The translations under genes and the position numbers were made by a program. Source: Neomesorhizobium albiziae (GTDB lineage Bacteria; Pseudomonadota; Alphaproteobacteria; Rhizobiales; Rhizobiaceae). From it: a stretch of DNA of 64,000 bases. Within the stretch, counting starts at the first letter, position 1. Every line of letters starts with the position of its first letter. The DNA lies in assembly GCF_900114255.1 (NCBI RefSeq), contig NZ_FOSL01000001.1, positions 124,001-188,000 of the forward strand, written 5' to 3'. Positions 43,001 to 50,953 of the stretch are shown piece after piece. The notes beneath the pieces are model-generated. The model did no database searches. It saw only the letters and a program-made list of their open reading frames with translations, and had not been told where the DNA came from.

Positions 43001-43749
43001 TAGCGTGGATGGATCGCCGACAGCTTCACCGAGATGCCGGGGTTGCGGCGGATGTCGTCGCCCTTGGAAAAACGCTTCAGAGCTGCGATGGCCTCGGCGT
43101 AGGCCCGCAGATACCGCAGCGCGTCGGCTTCCGTGCGCGCCGCCTCGCCCAGCATGTCGTAGGAATAGAGATAGCCCTTTTGGGTGAACGGCTTGCCGCG
43201 CTTCACCGCCTCGTCGATGCTGCGGCCAAGCACGAACTGCTCGCCCATTTCGCGCATCGCGGCTGCCACCGCCGTGCGGATCACCGGTTCGCCGAGCCGC
43301 CGCACCATGGCGCGCAACGTGCCTTCGATGCCGCCTTCGCCCTCGTCCAGAACCTTGCCGGTCAGCATCAACGCCCAGGTCGATGCGTTGACGAAGATCG
43401 ACGACGAACCGCCCGAATGCGCCGACCAGTCATGCGGCGCGATCTTGTCGCGGATGAGCTCGTCCATCGTTCCCGCGTCGGGCACGCGCAGCAGCGCCTC
43501 GGCAAGGCACATCAGCGCCACGCCCTCCTTGGTCGACAGGCCGTAGGCGGAGAGAAACACCTCCATCAGGCGCGGGTCGGACGAGGAACGCACGGCGCGC
43601 ACCAGGTCTGCGGCGCGTTTCGAGATCGCCTTGCGGTCGCCGGCGGAAAGTCCGGCCGCCTTGGCCAGCCGCTTCAGCGCTTCCGCCTCATCGGGCAGGT
43701 AATTGGCGCGGAGCTGCTGGCGGATGCTGTCGAGTTTCTGCGCTGGCAT
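40096..43749 (-). CDS. putA: Bifunctional proline dehydrogenase / P5C dehydrogenase PutA
   Basis: The 1217-residue protein lacks the N-terminal ribbon-helix-helix DNA-binding domain of enteric PutA. A helical arm (1-130) is followed by the FAD-dependent proline dehydrogenase barrel (about 150-460, RRIMVRLVKGAYWDTEIKRA), then the NAD-dependent aldehyde dehydrogenase domain (about 515-985) with LIAETGGLNAMIVD and catalytic C in SAGQRCSALR, and a C-terminal domain (about 1030-1217). It oxidises proline to glutamate. Residues about 1003-1023 are encoded by a palindromic repeat. It diverges from putR. Confidence 0.95.
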   Translation of the reverse strand: MPAQKLDSIRQQLRANYLPDEAEALKRLAKAAGLSAGDRKAISKRAADLVRAVRSSSDPRLMEVFLSAYGLSTKEGVALMCLAEALLRVPDAGTMDELIRDKIAPHDWSAHSGGSSSIFVNASTWALMLTGKVLDEGEGGIEGTLRAMVRRLGEPVIRTAVAAAMREMGEQFVLGRSIDEAVKRGKPFTQKGYLYSYDMLGEAARTEADALRYLRAYAEAIAALKRFSKGDDIRRNPGISVKLSAIHPRYEVAQKETMLPVMAERLLGLCIAARDARMGLNIDAEEADRLDLSLDVIERVLASSELEGWDGFGVVVQAYGPRAAFAIDWLHALAEKLDRRIMVRLVKGAYWDTEIKRAQTMGLAGYPVFTRKANTDVSYIANARKLLGMTDRIYPQFATHNAHTVAAVLAMAPDRDCFEFQRLHGMGEALHETVRKAEGSRCRIYAPVGAHSDLLAYLVRRLLENGANSSFVHQITDEEVQAEDIARDPLEAIEVQGPAANPNIAKPLAIFGAGRPNSQGWDITDVNTLEKIEKARAAFAGQDFWTAKPMTRAAGYGSARKIANPSKPGDIVGTVHEAKASQVAVAVKAAVAAQPAWAAKPVAQRAAMLSRAADLYEANAVEFFALATREAGKTLADGVAEVREAVDFLRYYASEAEKAEAGTQARGVIVCISPWNFPLAIFTGQIAAALVTGNTVIAKPAEQTPLIAARAVTLLREAGIPDDVLQLLPGDGPSVGGPLTADQRIAGVCFTGSTEVAKLIEKQLAETAAPDAMLIAETGGLNAMIVDSTALPEQAVRDILASSFQSAGQRCSALRLLYVQKDVEKKMLEMLEGAMGALSIGDPWALSTDVGPVIDDEAKKSIDAYSTALAAKGRLIAKREAPNSGRFVAPQVFRVNGIEDMEKEVFGPVLHVATFEADDIGKVISSINRKGYGLTFGLHTRIEARVQDIVDGVHAGNIYVNRNQIGAVVGSQPFGGEGLSGTGPKAGGPHYLRRFRKAVGGIPSAEKANPSTPNPAPQGAGELSAQTLAEHLPDPALGGWATRPDRIAILRKHLRGKGAGPIAAAAGVDFGPVDLPGPTGEANTLMLNPRGRVLCLGPDAETLLAQAIQALAAGNGVLAVAPGASAALSALAGKGLPVAALDGWVGAETLKELAVDVVACSADEQTLRALRKALASRKGPIVPLVTEVINPAAYAHERAVCVDTTAAGGNASLLAAA
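40681..40735. repeat. Palindromic repeat element inside putA coding sequence
   Basis: The sequence includes TGCCCCTTGTGGGGCGGGG and GGTTAGGGGTGGAGGGA, the style of the C-rich intergenic palindromes of this genome (compare 60469-60624). It is in frame and encodes a low-complexity P/N/A-rich linker (ANPSTPNPAPQGAGELS) between the aldehyde dehydrogenase and C-terminal domains of PutA. Confidence 0.6.
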
Positions 43750-43841
43750 TCTTGCCCCCGTTGATCGAAGTGAGAGTGGTCCTGAATCCGCCGCGCGGCA
43801 AGCCGGACCGTTGCCGTGCCTATAGCATGGACGCATTTTCG

Positions 43842-43909
43842 CGAAGCACCGAAAAACTGGAAATCATGGACCGTTCGATCTATGATGATGCCATCTATCA
43901 AGTGCTTCG
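43842..43909. promoter_or_regulatory. Widely spaced inverted repeat in the putA/putR gap
   Basis: CGAAGCAC (43842-43849) and GTGCTTCG (43902-43909) are perfect 8-base arms 52 bases apart in the 173-base divergent gap. Lrp-family proteins bind spaced, phased sites as octamers, so this may be the PutR site. Confidence 0.45.
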
Positions 43910-43922
43910 GGCTGCAAACCGA

Positions 43923-44375
43923 ATGAATACAGACCAATTGGACCGCATCGACCGCAACGTGCTTGCTGCCCTGGCGAGCGACGGGCGGTTGTCGATGGCT
44001 GAACTCGGCGCAAAAGTCGGCCTGTCGAAGACGCCGGTGCAGGCGCGCGTGCGCCGGCTGGAGAAGGAAGGCTACATCAGGGGCTACTCCGCCGTCATCG
44101 ACCGCGAGCGCATGGGCGAAGGCCATGTCGCCTTCGTGCAGGTGAAACTCTCCGACACCCGCTCGCTGGCGCTCGGCGAATTCAACCGAGCCGTCCAGGC
44201 CGTGCCGGAGATCGAGCAGTGTCACATGATGGCGGCGAGCTTCGACTATCTCCTGAAGGTGCGCACCCGCGATATCGCCGCCTATCGCCGCGTGCTCGGC
44301 GAGCGCATTTCCGCCCTGCCCCACGTCGCCCAGACCTCGACCTTCGTGGCCATGGAAACGGTAAAGGACCGATAG
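43923..44375 (+). CDS. putR: Lrp/AsnC-family activator of proline catabolism
   Basis: The 150-residue protein has an N-terminal HTH (LSMAELGAKVGLSKTPVQARVRRLEKEGYI) and a C-terminal RAM/AsnC ligand domain (GHVAFVQVKLSD, VPEIEQCHMMAASFDYLLKV). Its divergent placement opposite putA is the standard arrangement of PutR, which activates putA when proline is present. The ATG at 43923 is chosen because upstream candidates (43866) would place coding sequence across the probable binding site; that start remains possible. Confidence 0.9.
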   Translation: MNTDQLDRIDRNVLAALASDGRLSMAELGAKVGLSKTPVQARVRRLEKEGYIRGYSAVIDRERMGEGHVAFVQVKLSDTRSLALGEFNRAVQAVPEIEQCHMMAASFDYLLKVRTRDIAAYRRVLGERISALPHVAQTSTFVAMETVKDR

Positions 44376-44458
44376 CGGCTCATCGCCGAGAGCGGTCGGA
44401 ATGCCTCAACACATTGCGGACGTTCATCCCTGTACCTGGCCGTCTAGCGCTGCCGGCT

Positions 44459-45946
44459 TCAATTCACCTTTTCCAAATCCCCCGGCTTCCATGTCTGGTC
44501 GAAGAACGCCTTCTTCGGGCCATAGAGGCGCAGAGCCGTGAAAAAGCCTTTGCCCGGCACGGTGGCCAACCAGTTCTTGCCTTCTCCGGGCGACGTCGGC
44601 CCGACATAAATGTCGACCGAGCCATCTGCGTTGGTGACAGGCTTGTCCATGGTGTTGAGCGACGGGAACGGCTGCCCGTTGTCGAGGCCAGACGCGGTCA
44701 CCGGGTCGTAGAGCGTCAGCGACCAGAAGATCGCGGCAGGAATATTCGGCGGCAGGGTAAGTTTGTAGTTGCGGTCGCCCGACAGGAAATCCCCATCGGC
44801 ATCCTTGAATGAGTTGGGATATTTGGCCCCGACATTCTCCATGTTCACGGCCATGCCGGGGCTGGTCGAATAGGCGCTGGTGAAAAACCCGGTTCGGCGA
44901 TCGACTTCGTTGTAGGTGTCGCTTCGGAACTCGGCGCTGCCGCCGGGGAAAGGATTAAGCCACTGCCGGTCCTCGTAATACTTCGGGTTCATGGCCGGCA
45001 ATATGTGTCCCATGCGCGCGGCGGTCTTGGCAGCAGCATCCAGCAGCTTCTTGGTTGCCTCGTCCGGCGTGAACGGTTTTCCCTTCACGATACCAAGAGA
45101 GGCGGCGATGCCGCGCATCTCGAAGTCCCTCGGGTCGACGTATTCGTGGTCGATAAACCGCGCGAACATATCGAACGCCGTACCGTCCTGCGGGAACAGC
45201 ATGTTGACCGGCACGTCGGACGCATCCGGGAATTCCATCGGCTTGGCGGAATCCTGTTTGCCGAGTGGATAGATCTTCGTCTGCTCCATCACCTTGACCG
45301 GCTCTTCCAGCGCGTTGGGATCCTTGAAGAAACCGCGCCAGAACACGAACACTCCGTAGGTGCCCGAACGATAGGGGAAGTAGCCTTCCGGCACATCGCC
45401 GGTATAATCAGGCGGCAGCACCAGGTACTTGCCGCCCTTACCCGCATCCGGGCCGGGAAGGCCGACATCGCCGGCCCAGCGCTTGCCGTCGATCTCGCCC
45501 TCGGACGGAATCGGCCGCTGCCAGAAATCGTCGATGATGCCCTGCAGGCCAGGCGGCACCTCGATCACCATCGGGCCGTCTTCCTTGAGGTCGAGATAAC
45601 CCAGCGCATAGATCACGTCTGAATTCGGCGTGGTGATCAGCGTCTTGGCGTTGAGCCGCTTCTTGAAGATCGGCAGCACGTTGTATCCCTTGCCGAACTT
45701 GGCTTCCGACCCTTCCTTCATGCCGTACATGTTGAGCGCGGGCAGCGCCCACAGATAGGTCTGCACGGCGCGCTGGAACGTCAGTTCATCGAGCAGGGTC
45801 TTGCTGTCGGCGTCCGAGAGATAGCCCCGCTCGTAGGGCATGGCGGCCAGCTCGTCGTAGCGGCTGGACTGGGCGAAAGCCGCCGTTGTCGCGCCAAGGG
45901 CCAGCACGAGCGCGGGGAGCAGAAACTTTCCTCGATTGATAATCAT
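44459..45946 (-). CDS. DUF1254/DUF1214 exported protein
   Basis: The 495-residue protein has a signal peptide (LLPALVLALGATTAAFAQ, cleaved near residue 25), a DUF1254 domain (about 60-190, TLITTPNSDVIYALGYLDL) and a DUF1214 domain (about 360-475, LPPNIPAAIFWSLTLYDPVT, then NWLATVPGKGFFTALRLYGP). The role of this common periplasmic family is unknown. The next gene upstream encodes a beta-barrel of the aromatic-degradation type, also on the minus strand 46 bases away, and such pairs recur. A promoter lies between. Confidence 0.88.
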   Translation of the reverse strand: MIINRGKFLLPALVLALGATTAAFAQSSRYDELAAMPYERGYLSDADSKTLLDELTFQRAVQTYLWALPALNMYGMKEGSEAKFGKGYNVLPIFKKRLNAKTLITTPNSDVIYALGYLDLKEDGPMVIEVPPGLQGIIDDFWQRPIPSEGEIDGKRWAGDVGLPGPDAGKGGKYLVLPPDYTGDVPEGYFPYRSGTYGVFVFWRGFFKDPNALEEPVKVMEQTKIYPLGKQDSAKPMEFPDASDVPVNMLFPQDGTAFDMFARFIDHEYVDPRDFEMRGIAASLGIVKGKPFTPDEATKKLLDAAAKTAARMGHILPAMNPKYYEDRQWLNPFPGGSAEFRSDTYNEVDRRTGFFTSAYSTSPGMAVNMENVGAKYPNSFKDADGDFLSGDRNYKLTLPPNIPAAIFWSLTLYDPVTASGLDNGQPFPSLNTMDKPVTNADGSVDIYVGPTSPGEGKNWLATVPGKGFFTALRLYGPKKAFFDQTWKPGDLEKVN

Positions 45947-45992
45947 GAGAGTTTCCTCGGCTGTTGAATGTGTTGGGGAGTCCGACCCACCC

Positions 45993-46802
45993 TTATTTTG
46001 GAAACAGGAAAGTCACGACGCCGCGAAAGCCCCAACCGTCAGGGCCGCTCTCAGGGCTTTCCGCCCAGTAGCGCGCGCCAACCGTGAAGCTTACAGGTTG
46101 CTTGCCGAGGGTGACCAACTTCGCCACGGTGAAGTTGATCGGCACCGACCATTCCTCAGTTTCCCAATTGTAGGTGCTCTCGGTATTGATCCCGAAGGTC
46201 CAGGCGTCCTTGGTGGTGTAGGAAACGAAGGGCTGCAGGAAGGTCGAGCTGATATCGGAACGATTGTCGTCGCCGGCAAACGACCAGATGTGATTGGCCA
46301 GGATGCCGACAGTCCACGGCCCGGCCTGCTTCAGCGCCACGCCGGTCGGCCCGGCGCCCCATTTCTCGCCGCCGAGCAGATCATCCGTCGCGGTTGGAAC
46401 CAGGAAGACCGGGCCTGCACCCCAGATGATGCCACCTGGCCCTGGATTCTTCGGAGAGAAGAAGAAGCTCTGGGTGATGTCGCCGAGGCCGAACTGGTAG
46501 CCAGACGAGCCGGCAATGTCGTTTTGCCAGATCACCGGGAGGATGGTTCGAGAAATGACGTTCCAGTTTTCGTTCAGCGAAAACGGGATAACCGGCTGGA
46601 TGTTCACGTAGGACTTGTCGCCGTCGTTCGGCCCAAAGCCGCTGTCATAGTTGAACTGGAAGGGCACGCTGATCAGCGAGGCAACCGGGTTGGACAGTTG
46701 CTTCGCCAGGTGTTCGGTATCCTGCGCCACTGCAGTATCGAAAAGAGACCCGGAGAGGAAAAAAGCGCCCGCCAGAGCGGCTGCGCGTGTCGACGGCATC
46801 AT
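45993..46802 (-). CDS. Outer-membrane beta-barrel protein, phenol-degradation (MetA)-like
   Basis: The 269-residue protein has a signal peptide (residues 1-26, ALAGAFFLSGSLFDTAVAQ) and repeated amphipathic strands (WNVISRTILPVIWQNDI, GPWTVGILANHIWSF, AWTFGINTESTYNWE, VSFTVGARYWAE) ending in phenylalanine-rich VVTFLFPK, typical of outer-membrane barrels. Relatives are annotated transporter or Phenol_MetA_deg. GGAGG is eight bases before the ATG at 46802. It precedes the DUF1254 gene. The 254 bases upstream, 46803-47056, contain no recognisable gene or site. Confidence 0.8.
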   Translation of the reverse strand: MMPSTRAAALAGAFFLSGSLFDTAVAQDTEHLAKQLSNPVASLISVPFQFNYDSGFGPNDGDKSYVNIQPVIPFSLNENWNVISRTILPVIWQNDIAGSSGYQFGLGDITQSFFFSPKNPGPGGIIWGAGPVFLVPTATDDLLGGEKWGAGPTGVALKQAGPWTVGILANHIWSFAGDDNRSDISSTFLQPFVSYTTKDAWTFGINTESTYNWETEEWSVPINFTVAKLVTLGKQPVSFTVGARYWAESPESGPDGWGFRGVVTFLFPK

Positions 46803-47056
46803 GGTCGTCCAGCCTCCTGCATGCGAAAGCGGCCTTGGGGACGCGATGGGGATAATATCGGTTACGTCCTTGAGGGCCACCATCCGGGGCGAGTTTGCCC
46901 AAAATTTTCCCGAGAAGGTATCGGGTCTAGTACTGAAATTGCTCCAGTGTTCCCTACCCTACGCAGACCCCAGTAGCGTCGCGCCGCATCCATGCATTGC
47001 CGAACCTGCGCCCCAAAAACCCTATGTCCGATCCGTCCTTCCGCAGGACAACGGGT

Positions 47057-48268
47057 TTAACCCGACAGCGCCCTCAAGAACGCGATCAGCGCACCCCGTT
47101 CCCGCTCCGAAAGCGTCACCGGGTGCACTTCAGACGTGCCGCTGGGCGCGGCCGGCGCCGTGGCATAATGGTCGAGCACCGCTTCCAGCGTCTCGATCTG
47201 CCCGGCATGCATGTAAGGCGGGCGATCCGCGGCGCCCCTGAGCGAAGGCGTCTTGTAGGCGCGTGTCAGCGCCTCGCCAGCCGTCACCATGAAGCGCAGT
47301 TCCCCGCAGGCGGCAGGTCCGGCATCGCTGAATTTTCCCAGGCAGTTGAACGGATCGGCGGCGACCTCTTTCACCGCCGTCTCGCGGCCGAGATCCTCGG
47401 GTAATCCGGCAACCACGGGCACGCCGGTGTTGTGGAAATGGTTGTCGGTGAAGCGCGCGCCGTTGTGGCAGGTCACGCAGTTGGCCTTGCCGATGAAGAG
47501 TTTCAGCCCGAGCATTTCTTCATTGGAGAACGCGGCGTCGCCTTGCGGCTCCTTGCCTGCCGCGAGTGCCGCTGCAAAACGGTCGAACCGCGTTTCCTTT
47601 GGCGCGATCGAGCGTTCGAACGTGGCGATCATCTTGCCGATGTTGGAAAAAATCCGGTCGACGTCGCCGCGCTGGGCATCGGTCATGGTATCCCACGCGG
47701 CCTTTTCGGCAGCGTCGCCGAGCGGGCCGGCATTTGCCGGCACGCCGGAAAGATCGGGCAGCGGCCCGAAAATCCGCTCGTAACGGTCATGGAAATTGGC
47801 CGCGATGAAATGCGCGAAAGCCGCGCGGTTTCCGCCATGCTCGACCGGGTTCTCCATCGGCACCAGCGCCTGCGCCCAAAGGCTGTCGCGGCGTCCGTCC
47901 CAGAAGAACCACGGGCTCCAGGCGACGCCGGCGAGTGGCATGGTGCGGCGATTGGTGGTGCCGATACCCTTTGCCAGCGGCAGGTCGTCCTGGAACTGCC
48001 GGTCGATCAGGTGGCAGGTCGAGCAGGAAACGGCGCCGTTGGCGCTCATGCGTGTGTCGAAGAATAGCGTGGCGCCAAGTGCCGCCGCCGCCGGATCGTT
48101 GGCCACCTTGTTGGTCGGATCGTCCGGCAACGGCGGCAAGGCGCTCAGCGCCAGCGAGGCGATCGTCTGTTTTTCGGCGTCGCTGAACTCTGTCGGCTGG
48201 CAGCCGGTCACCAGCATCGACACCGCAACGAATGCGCCTAGCCGAAAGCGGGTTGAGGCGGCGCGCAT
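47057..48268 (-). CDS. Di-heme cytochrome c peroxidase / MauG-like lipoprotein
   Basis: The 403-residue protein has a lipoprotein signal with lipobox LVTGC (C23) and two heme c sites, C82-S-T-C-H86 and C264-V-T-C-H268, with the peroxidase-family segments FFDTRMSANGAVSC, WFFWDGRRDSLWAQA and YKTPSLRGAADRPPYMHAG. It is anchored in the periplasm. Family members reduce peroxides or, as MauG and MbnH, oxidise protein partners. It starts seven bases after the YtkA-like gene, so the two are one operon. Confidence 0.9.
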   Translation of the reverse strand: MRAASTRFRLGAFVAVSMLVTGCQPTEFSDAEKQTIASLALSALPPLPDDPTNKVANDPAAAALGATLFFDTRMSANGAVSCSTCHLIDRQFQDDLPLAKGIGTTNRRTMPLAGVAWSPWFFWDGRRDSLWAQALVPMENPVEHGGNRAAFAHFIAANFHDRYERIFGPLPDLSGVPANAGPLGDAAEKAAWDTMTDAQRGDVDRIFSNIGKMIATFERSIAPKETRFDRFAAALAAGKEPQGDAAFSNEEMLGLKLFIGKANCVTCHNGARFTDNHFHNTGVPVVAGLPEDLGRETAVKEVAADPFNCLGKFSDAGPAACGELRFMVTAGEALTRAYKTPSLRGAADRPPYMHAGQIETLEAVLDHYATAPAAPSGTSEVHPVTLSERERGALIAFLRALSG

Positions 48269-48275
48269 CGCCGCC

Positions 48276-48710
48276 TCACAGCACCAGGTTGAAGGTGACG
48301 CGGTCGTCGCCGGGCGGCGCCGAAATCGCGAATTTCAGCTCCCACCAGCCGGCCATGTTGAATTTTACCCCTTCGATCCTGTAGCGGCCCTCGCCCAGAT
48401 AGGAGGTCATCTGCGGGCTGGTCGGCAATCCATGCCCGTGCTGCGGCATGCCGCCGTCGACCGCGATCGTCGCGCCTTCGACCGGCTTGTTGTCCGGCGT
48501 CGCCAGCGTCAGCACCCATGCGTGCAGTTCGCCTTGCCGCAGCGGTTCCTGTTCCGGCGCCACCGTCGCCAGATAGAACTTCTGTTCGCTAAGCTTTGAG
48601 CGAGCCATGTCGAGATCGTCGGGCGGCGCCATCATCATGTGGACCGCAACCGCGGCGATCGCGACGACCACGGCTGCTGCCGCGATCAGGATCCAGTGTG
48701 TTCTTTTCAT
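48276..48710 (-). CDS. YtkA-like membrane-anchored protein
   Basis: The 144-residue protein has one N-terminal membrane segment (HWILIAAAAVVVAIAAVAV) and an immunoglobulin-like YtkA/FixH-type domain with the motif GGMPQHGHGLPTSP at about 88-101 and KFNMAGWWELKF near 120. The methionine and histidines of MPQHGHG could bind copper, as in other YtkA-like proteins. It faces the periplasm and is translated with the di-heme peroxidase, which suggests a joint redox or metal role. Confidence 0.8.
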   Translation of the reverse strand: MKRTHWILIAAAAVVVAIAAVAVHMMMAPPDDLDMARSKLSEQKFYLATVAPEQEPLRQGELHAWVLTLATPDNKPVEGATIAVDGGMPQHGHGLPTSPQMTSYLGEGRYRIEGVKFNMAGWWELKFAISAPPGDDRVTFNLVL

Positions 48711-48915
48711 GCGAATGCAGCCTCGTCCGTCATTGCCTAAAGCGGGTTCCCCACCGTTGGCTCTCTTCTCTGCCGTCCATTTGCGAGCGGCCTGAGGACG
48801 GCCACCCGGTTCAACCATAAACGCCGCCATTAACCCACAGCTTCCCGAAGCTTTGCCATGGCGCGATAGCGCCGTACACTATAGACGAAGTGTCCGACAG
48901 AGGAGGAGCGGCGGG

Positions 48916-49836
48916 ATGGCTGAGGGAATAGCCGCGATCGGCGAATGCATGCTGGAACTCTCCGGCCAGGCCGGATCGAGCTGGCGAATGGGCTATGCCG
49001 GCGATACCTTCAACACGCTGTGGGCGATGCGTGCGCTGTCGCCCGGCCACCACGTCGATTACGTCTCGGCGTTCGGCGATGACCCTTTTTCGCAAGCTCA
49101 GATCGCCTTTTTCCGCGACCATAACATCGGCACAGCGCAAAGCCCGGTCATTCCCGGCGCCCGCCCCGGCCTCTACGCCATCACCCTGACCGGCGCCGAA
49201 CGCTCCTTTACCTACTGGCGTTCCGACGCGGCAGCCCGCCAGCTTGCCAGCGACCCTGCCAAACTGGAAAAAAGCCTTGAAAACAGGGCGCTTGTCTACT
49301 TTTCCGGAATCACTTTGGCAATTCTCTCTACGCAAGCCCGCCTGACCTTGCTCAACGCCATCGCCGCCGAGCGTGCAAAAGGCTGCCACATCGCTTTCGA
49401 TCCCAATTACCGGCCGCGCTTGTGGGCGGATGCGGCCGCCGCCCGTGGCGTAATCGCCGAGGCGCTGGAAGTCACCGACATAGCGCTGCCCACCTTCCCC
49501 GACGAAGAAATGCTCTATGGCGACGCCTCTCCCGAAGACACGGCGCGGCGGCTGGAGCGCGCCGGCGTCGCCGAAATCGTTGTCAAGAACGGCGACCAGC
49601 CGGCGCTGATTTCGCACTACGAAAAGCTGGAGAGCGTGCCGGCAACCCATATCGCCGCACCGCTCGATACCACCGGGGCCGGCGATTCCTTCAACGGCGC
49701 CTATCTGTCCGCAAGGCTGCTTGGCATTCCACCTGCCGAGGCTGTGCGGCGCGCTCACCGGGTCGCCGGCGCCGTCGTCCAGGTGCGCGGCGCTCTGGCT
49801 CCGTTCGACTTTCTTCGCACCGCGTTCGACCGCTGA
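48916..49836 (+). CDS. kdgK: PfkB-family sugar kinase, probable 2-keto-3-deoxygluconate kinase
   Basis: The 306-residue ribokinase-fold enzyme has the N-terminal GECMLELSG and GYAGDTFNT (residues 26-34) that resemble KdgK, and the PfkB signature 2 DTTGAGDSFNGAY at 251-263 with catalytic D257. It phosphorylates 2-keto-3-deoxygluconate for cleavage to pyruvate and glyceraldehyde 3-phosphate. AGGAGG precedes the ATG at 48916. No KDPG aldolase or uronate gene is adjacent; it converges with galM. Assignment to KDG rather than another keto-sugar is moderately sure. Confidence 0.83.
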   Translation: MAEGIAAIGECMLELSGQAGSSWRMGYAGDTFNTLWAMRALSPGHHVDYVSAFGDDPFSQAQIAFFRDHNIGTAQSPVIPGARPGLYAITLTGAERSFTYWRSDAAARQLASDPAKLEKSLENRALVYFSGITLAILSTQARLTLLNAIAAERAKGCHIAFDPNYRPRLWADAAAARGVIAEALEVTDIALPTFPDEEMLYGDASPEDTARRLERAGVAEIVVKNGDQPALISHYEKLESVPATHIAAPLDTTGAGDSFNGAYLSARLLGIPPAEAVRRAHRVAGAVVQVRGALAPFDFLRTAFDR

Positions 49837-49845
49837 GTTTCCCCC

Positions 49846-50874
49846 TCAGGGCAGCTTGAACCGATATTCGGTCGTCTGGCGGTAGATTTCGCCGGGCCAC
49901 AGCACGGCTTGCGGAAAATACGGCCGGTTCGGCGAATCCGGCCACACCTGCGGCTCCAGTGCAAAACCAGCATGCGCCTGGTAACGCCTTCCGCCATGTC
50001 CCAGCGCGTCTCGTCCGCCCAGCTTGTGGCCGGCGTAAAACTGCACCCCGGGCTCGGTCGTCCACACTTCCATCTCGACGCCAGAGGCAGCACCCTGCGC
50101 CCACGCCGCCTGGTGCAGCGGCCCGCGCGCCGCGGCGAGGCAGAAATTGTGATCGTAAAGCAGTTGTTCGCCCTCGGTCTCCATGCGGATCTGGCGCGCC
50201 AGACGGAAATCGAACGGCGTGCCGTCCACCGGCTGCACGACGCCGGTCGGGATCAACTCGTCGTCGACCGGCAGATAGGCGGCAGTATTCAGCATCAGCC
50301 GGTGATCAAGGATATCGCCGCTGCCCCCATCATCGAGATTGAAATAGGAATGGTGCGCCAGGTTGCACAGTGTCGGCTCGTCGGTCGTCGCCGTGTATTC
50401 GATCGAAAGCGTGCCGGGAATTTTGAGCCGGTAGGTGCAGGTCACATCGATCGTGCCGGGAAAACCCATGTCGCCATCGGCCGAACGCAGCGAAAACGTC
50501 ACATAATCGCTGCCGTGCAGCGCCACGTCCCAAACCCGCTTGCCGAATCCCTTCGCACCGCCATGGAGCGCATGCTTTCCGAGGAAATTGGTATCGGCCT
50601 GGTAGCGTTTTCCCGCGATGGTGAAGCGGCCGCCACGGATGCGGTTGGCGTAACGCCCGACCGTCGCGCCAAAATAGGGTGAATGCGCGGGATAGTCCTC
50701 GAAGCGATCGTAGCCTAGCACCAGCGGCGGCTCGTGGCCGGCGAGCCGTAGATCCTGGAGCACCGCGCCCCAGGTCATCACCTCTGCGGTAAGCCCGCCG
50801 CCCGCTATCGTGAAGCGTTCGACGGCCTCGCCTTCCCCCGTGGTGCTGCCGAAGATCTCCCCGCCCATGCGCAT
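49846..50874 (-). CDS. galM: Aldose 1-epimerase (galactose mutarotase)
   Basis: The 342-residue beta-sandwich enzyme has GRYANRIRGGRF near 74, KHALHGGAKGFGKRVW near 99, the catalytic histidine in LAHHSYFNLDD near 172 and the catalytic glutamate near the C-terminus (WPGEIYRQTTEYRF). It interconverts alpha and beta anomers of aldoses in the cytoplasm. The start MRMGGEIFG at 50874 lacks a strong ribosome site. Its stop lies 9 bases from that of the convergent kinase. Confidence 0.9.
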   Translation of the reverse strand: MRMGGEIFGSTTGEGEAVERFTIAGGGLTAEVMTWGAVLQDLRLAGHEPPLVLGYDRFEDYPAHSPYFGATVGRYANRIRGGRFTIAGKRYQADTNFLGKHALHGGAKGFGKRVWDVALHGSDYVTFSLRSADGDMGFPGTIDVTCTYRLKIPGTLSIEYTATTDEPTLCNLAHHSYFNLDDGGSGDILDHRLMLNTAAYLPVDDELIPTGVVQPVDGTPFDFRLARQIRMETEGEQLLYDHNFCLAAARGPLHQAAWAQGAASGVEMEVWTTEPGVQFYAGHKLGGRDALGHGGRRYQAHAGFALEPQVWPDSPNRPYFPQAVLWPGEIYRQTTEYRFKLP

Positions 50875-50953
50875 CGCAACCGCCCCTCAAGACATCTCGA
50901 ACTACAGGTCGGGACCGGCCCTTTCAGGCCGGCCTCATCTGAAAGTCGGCGTC

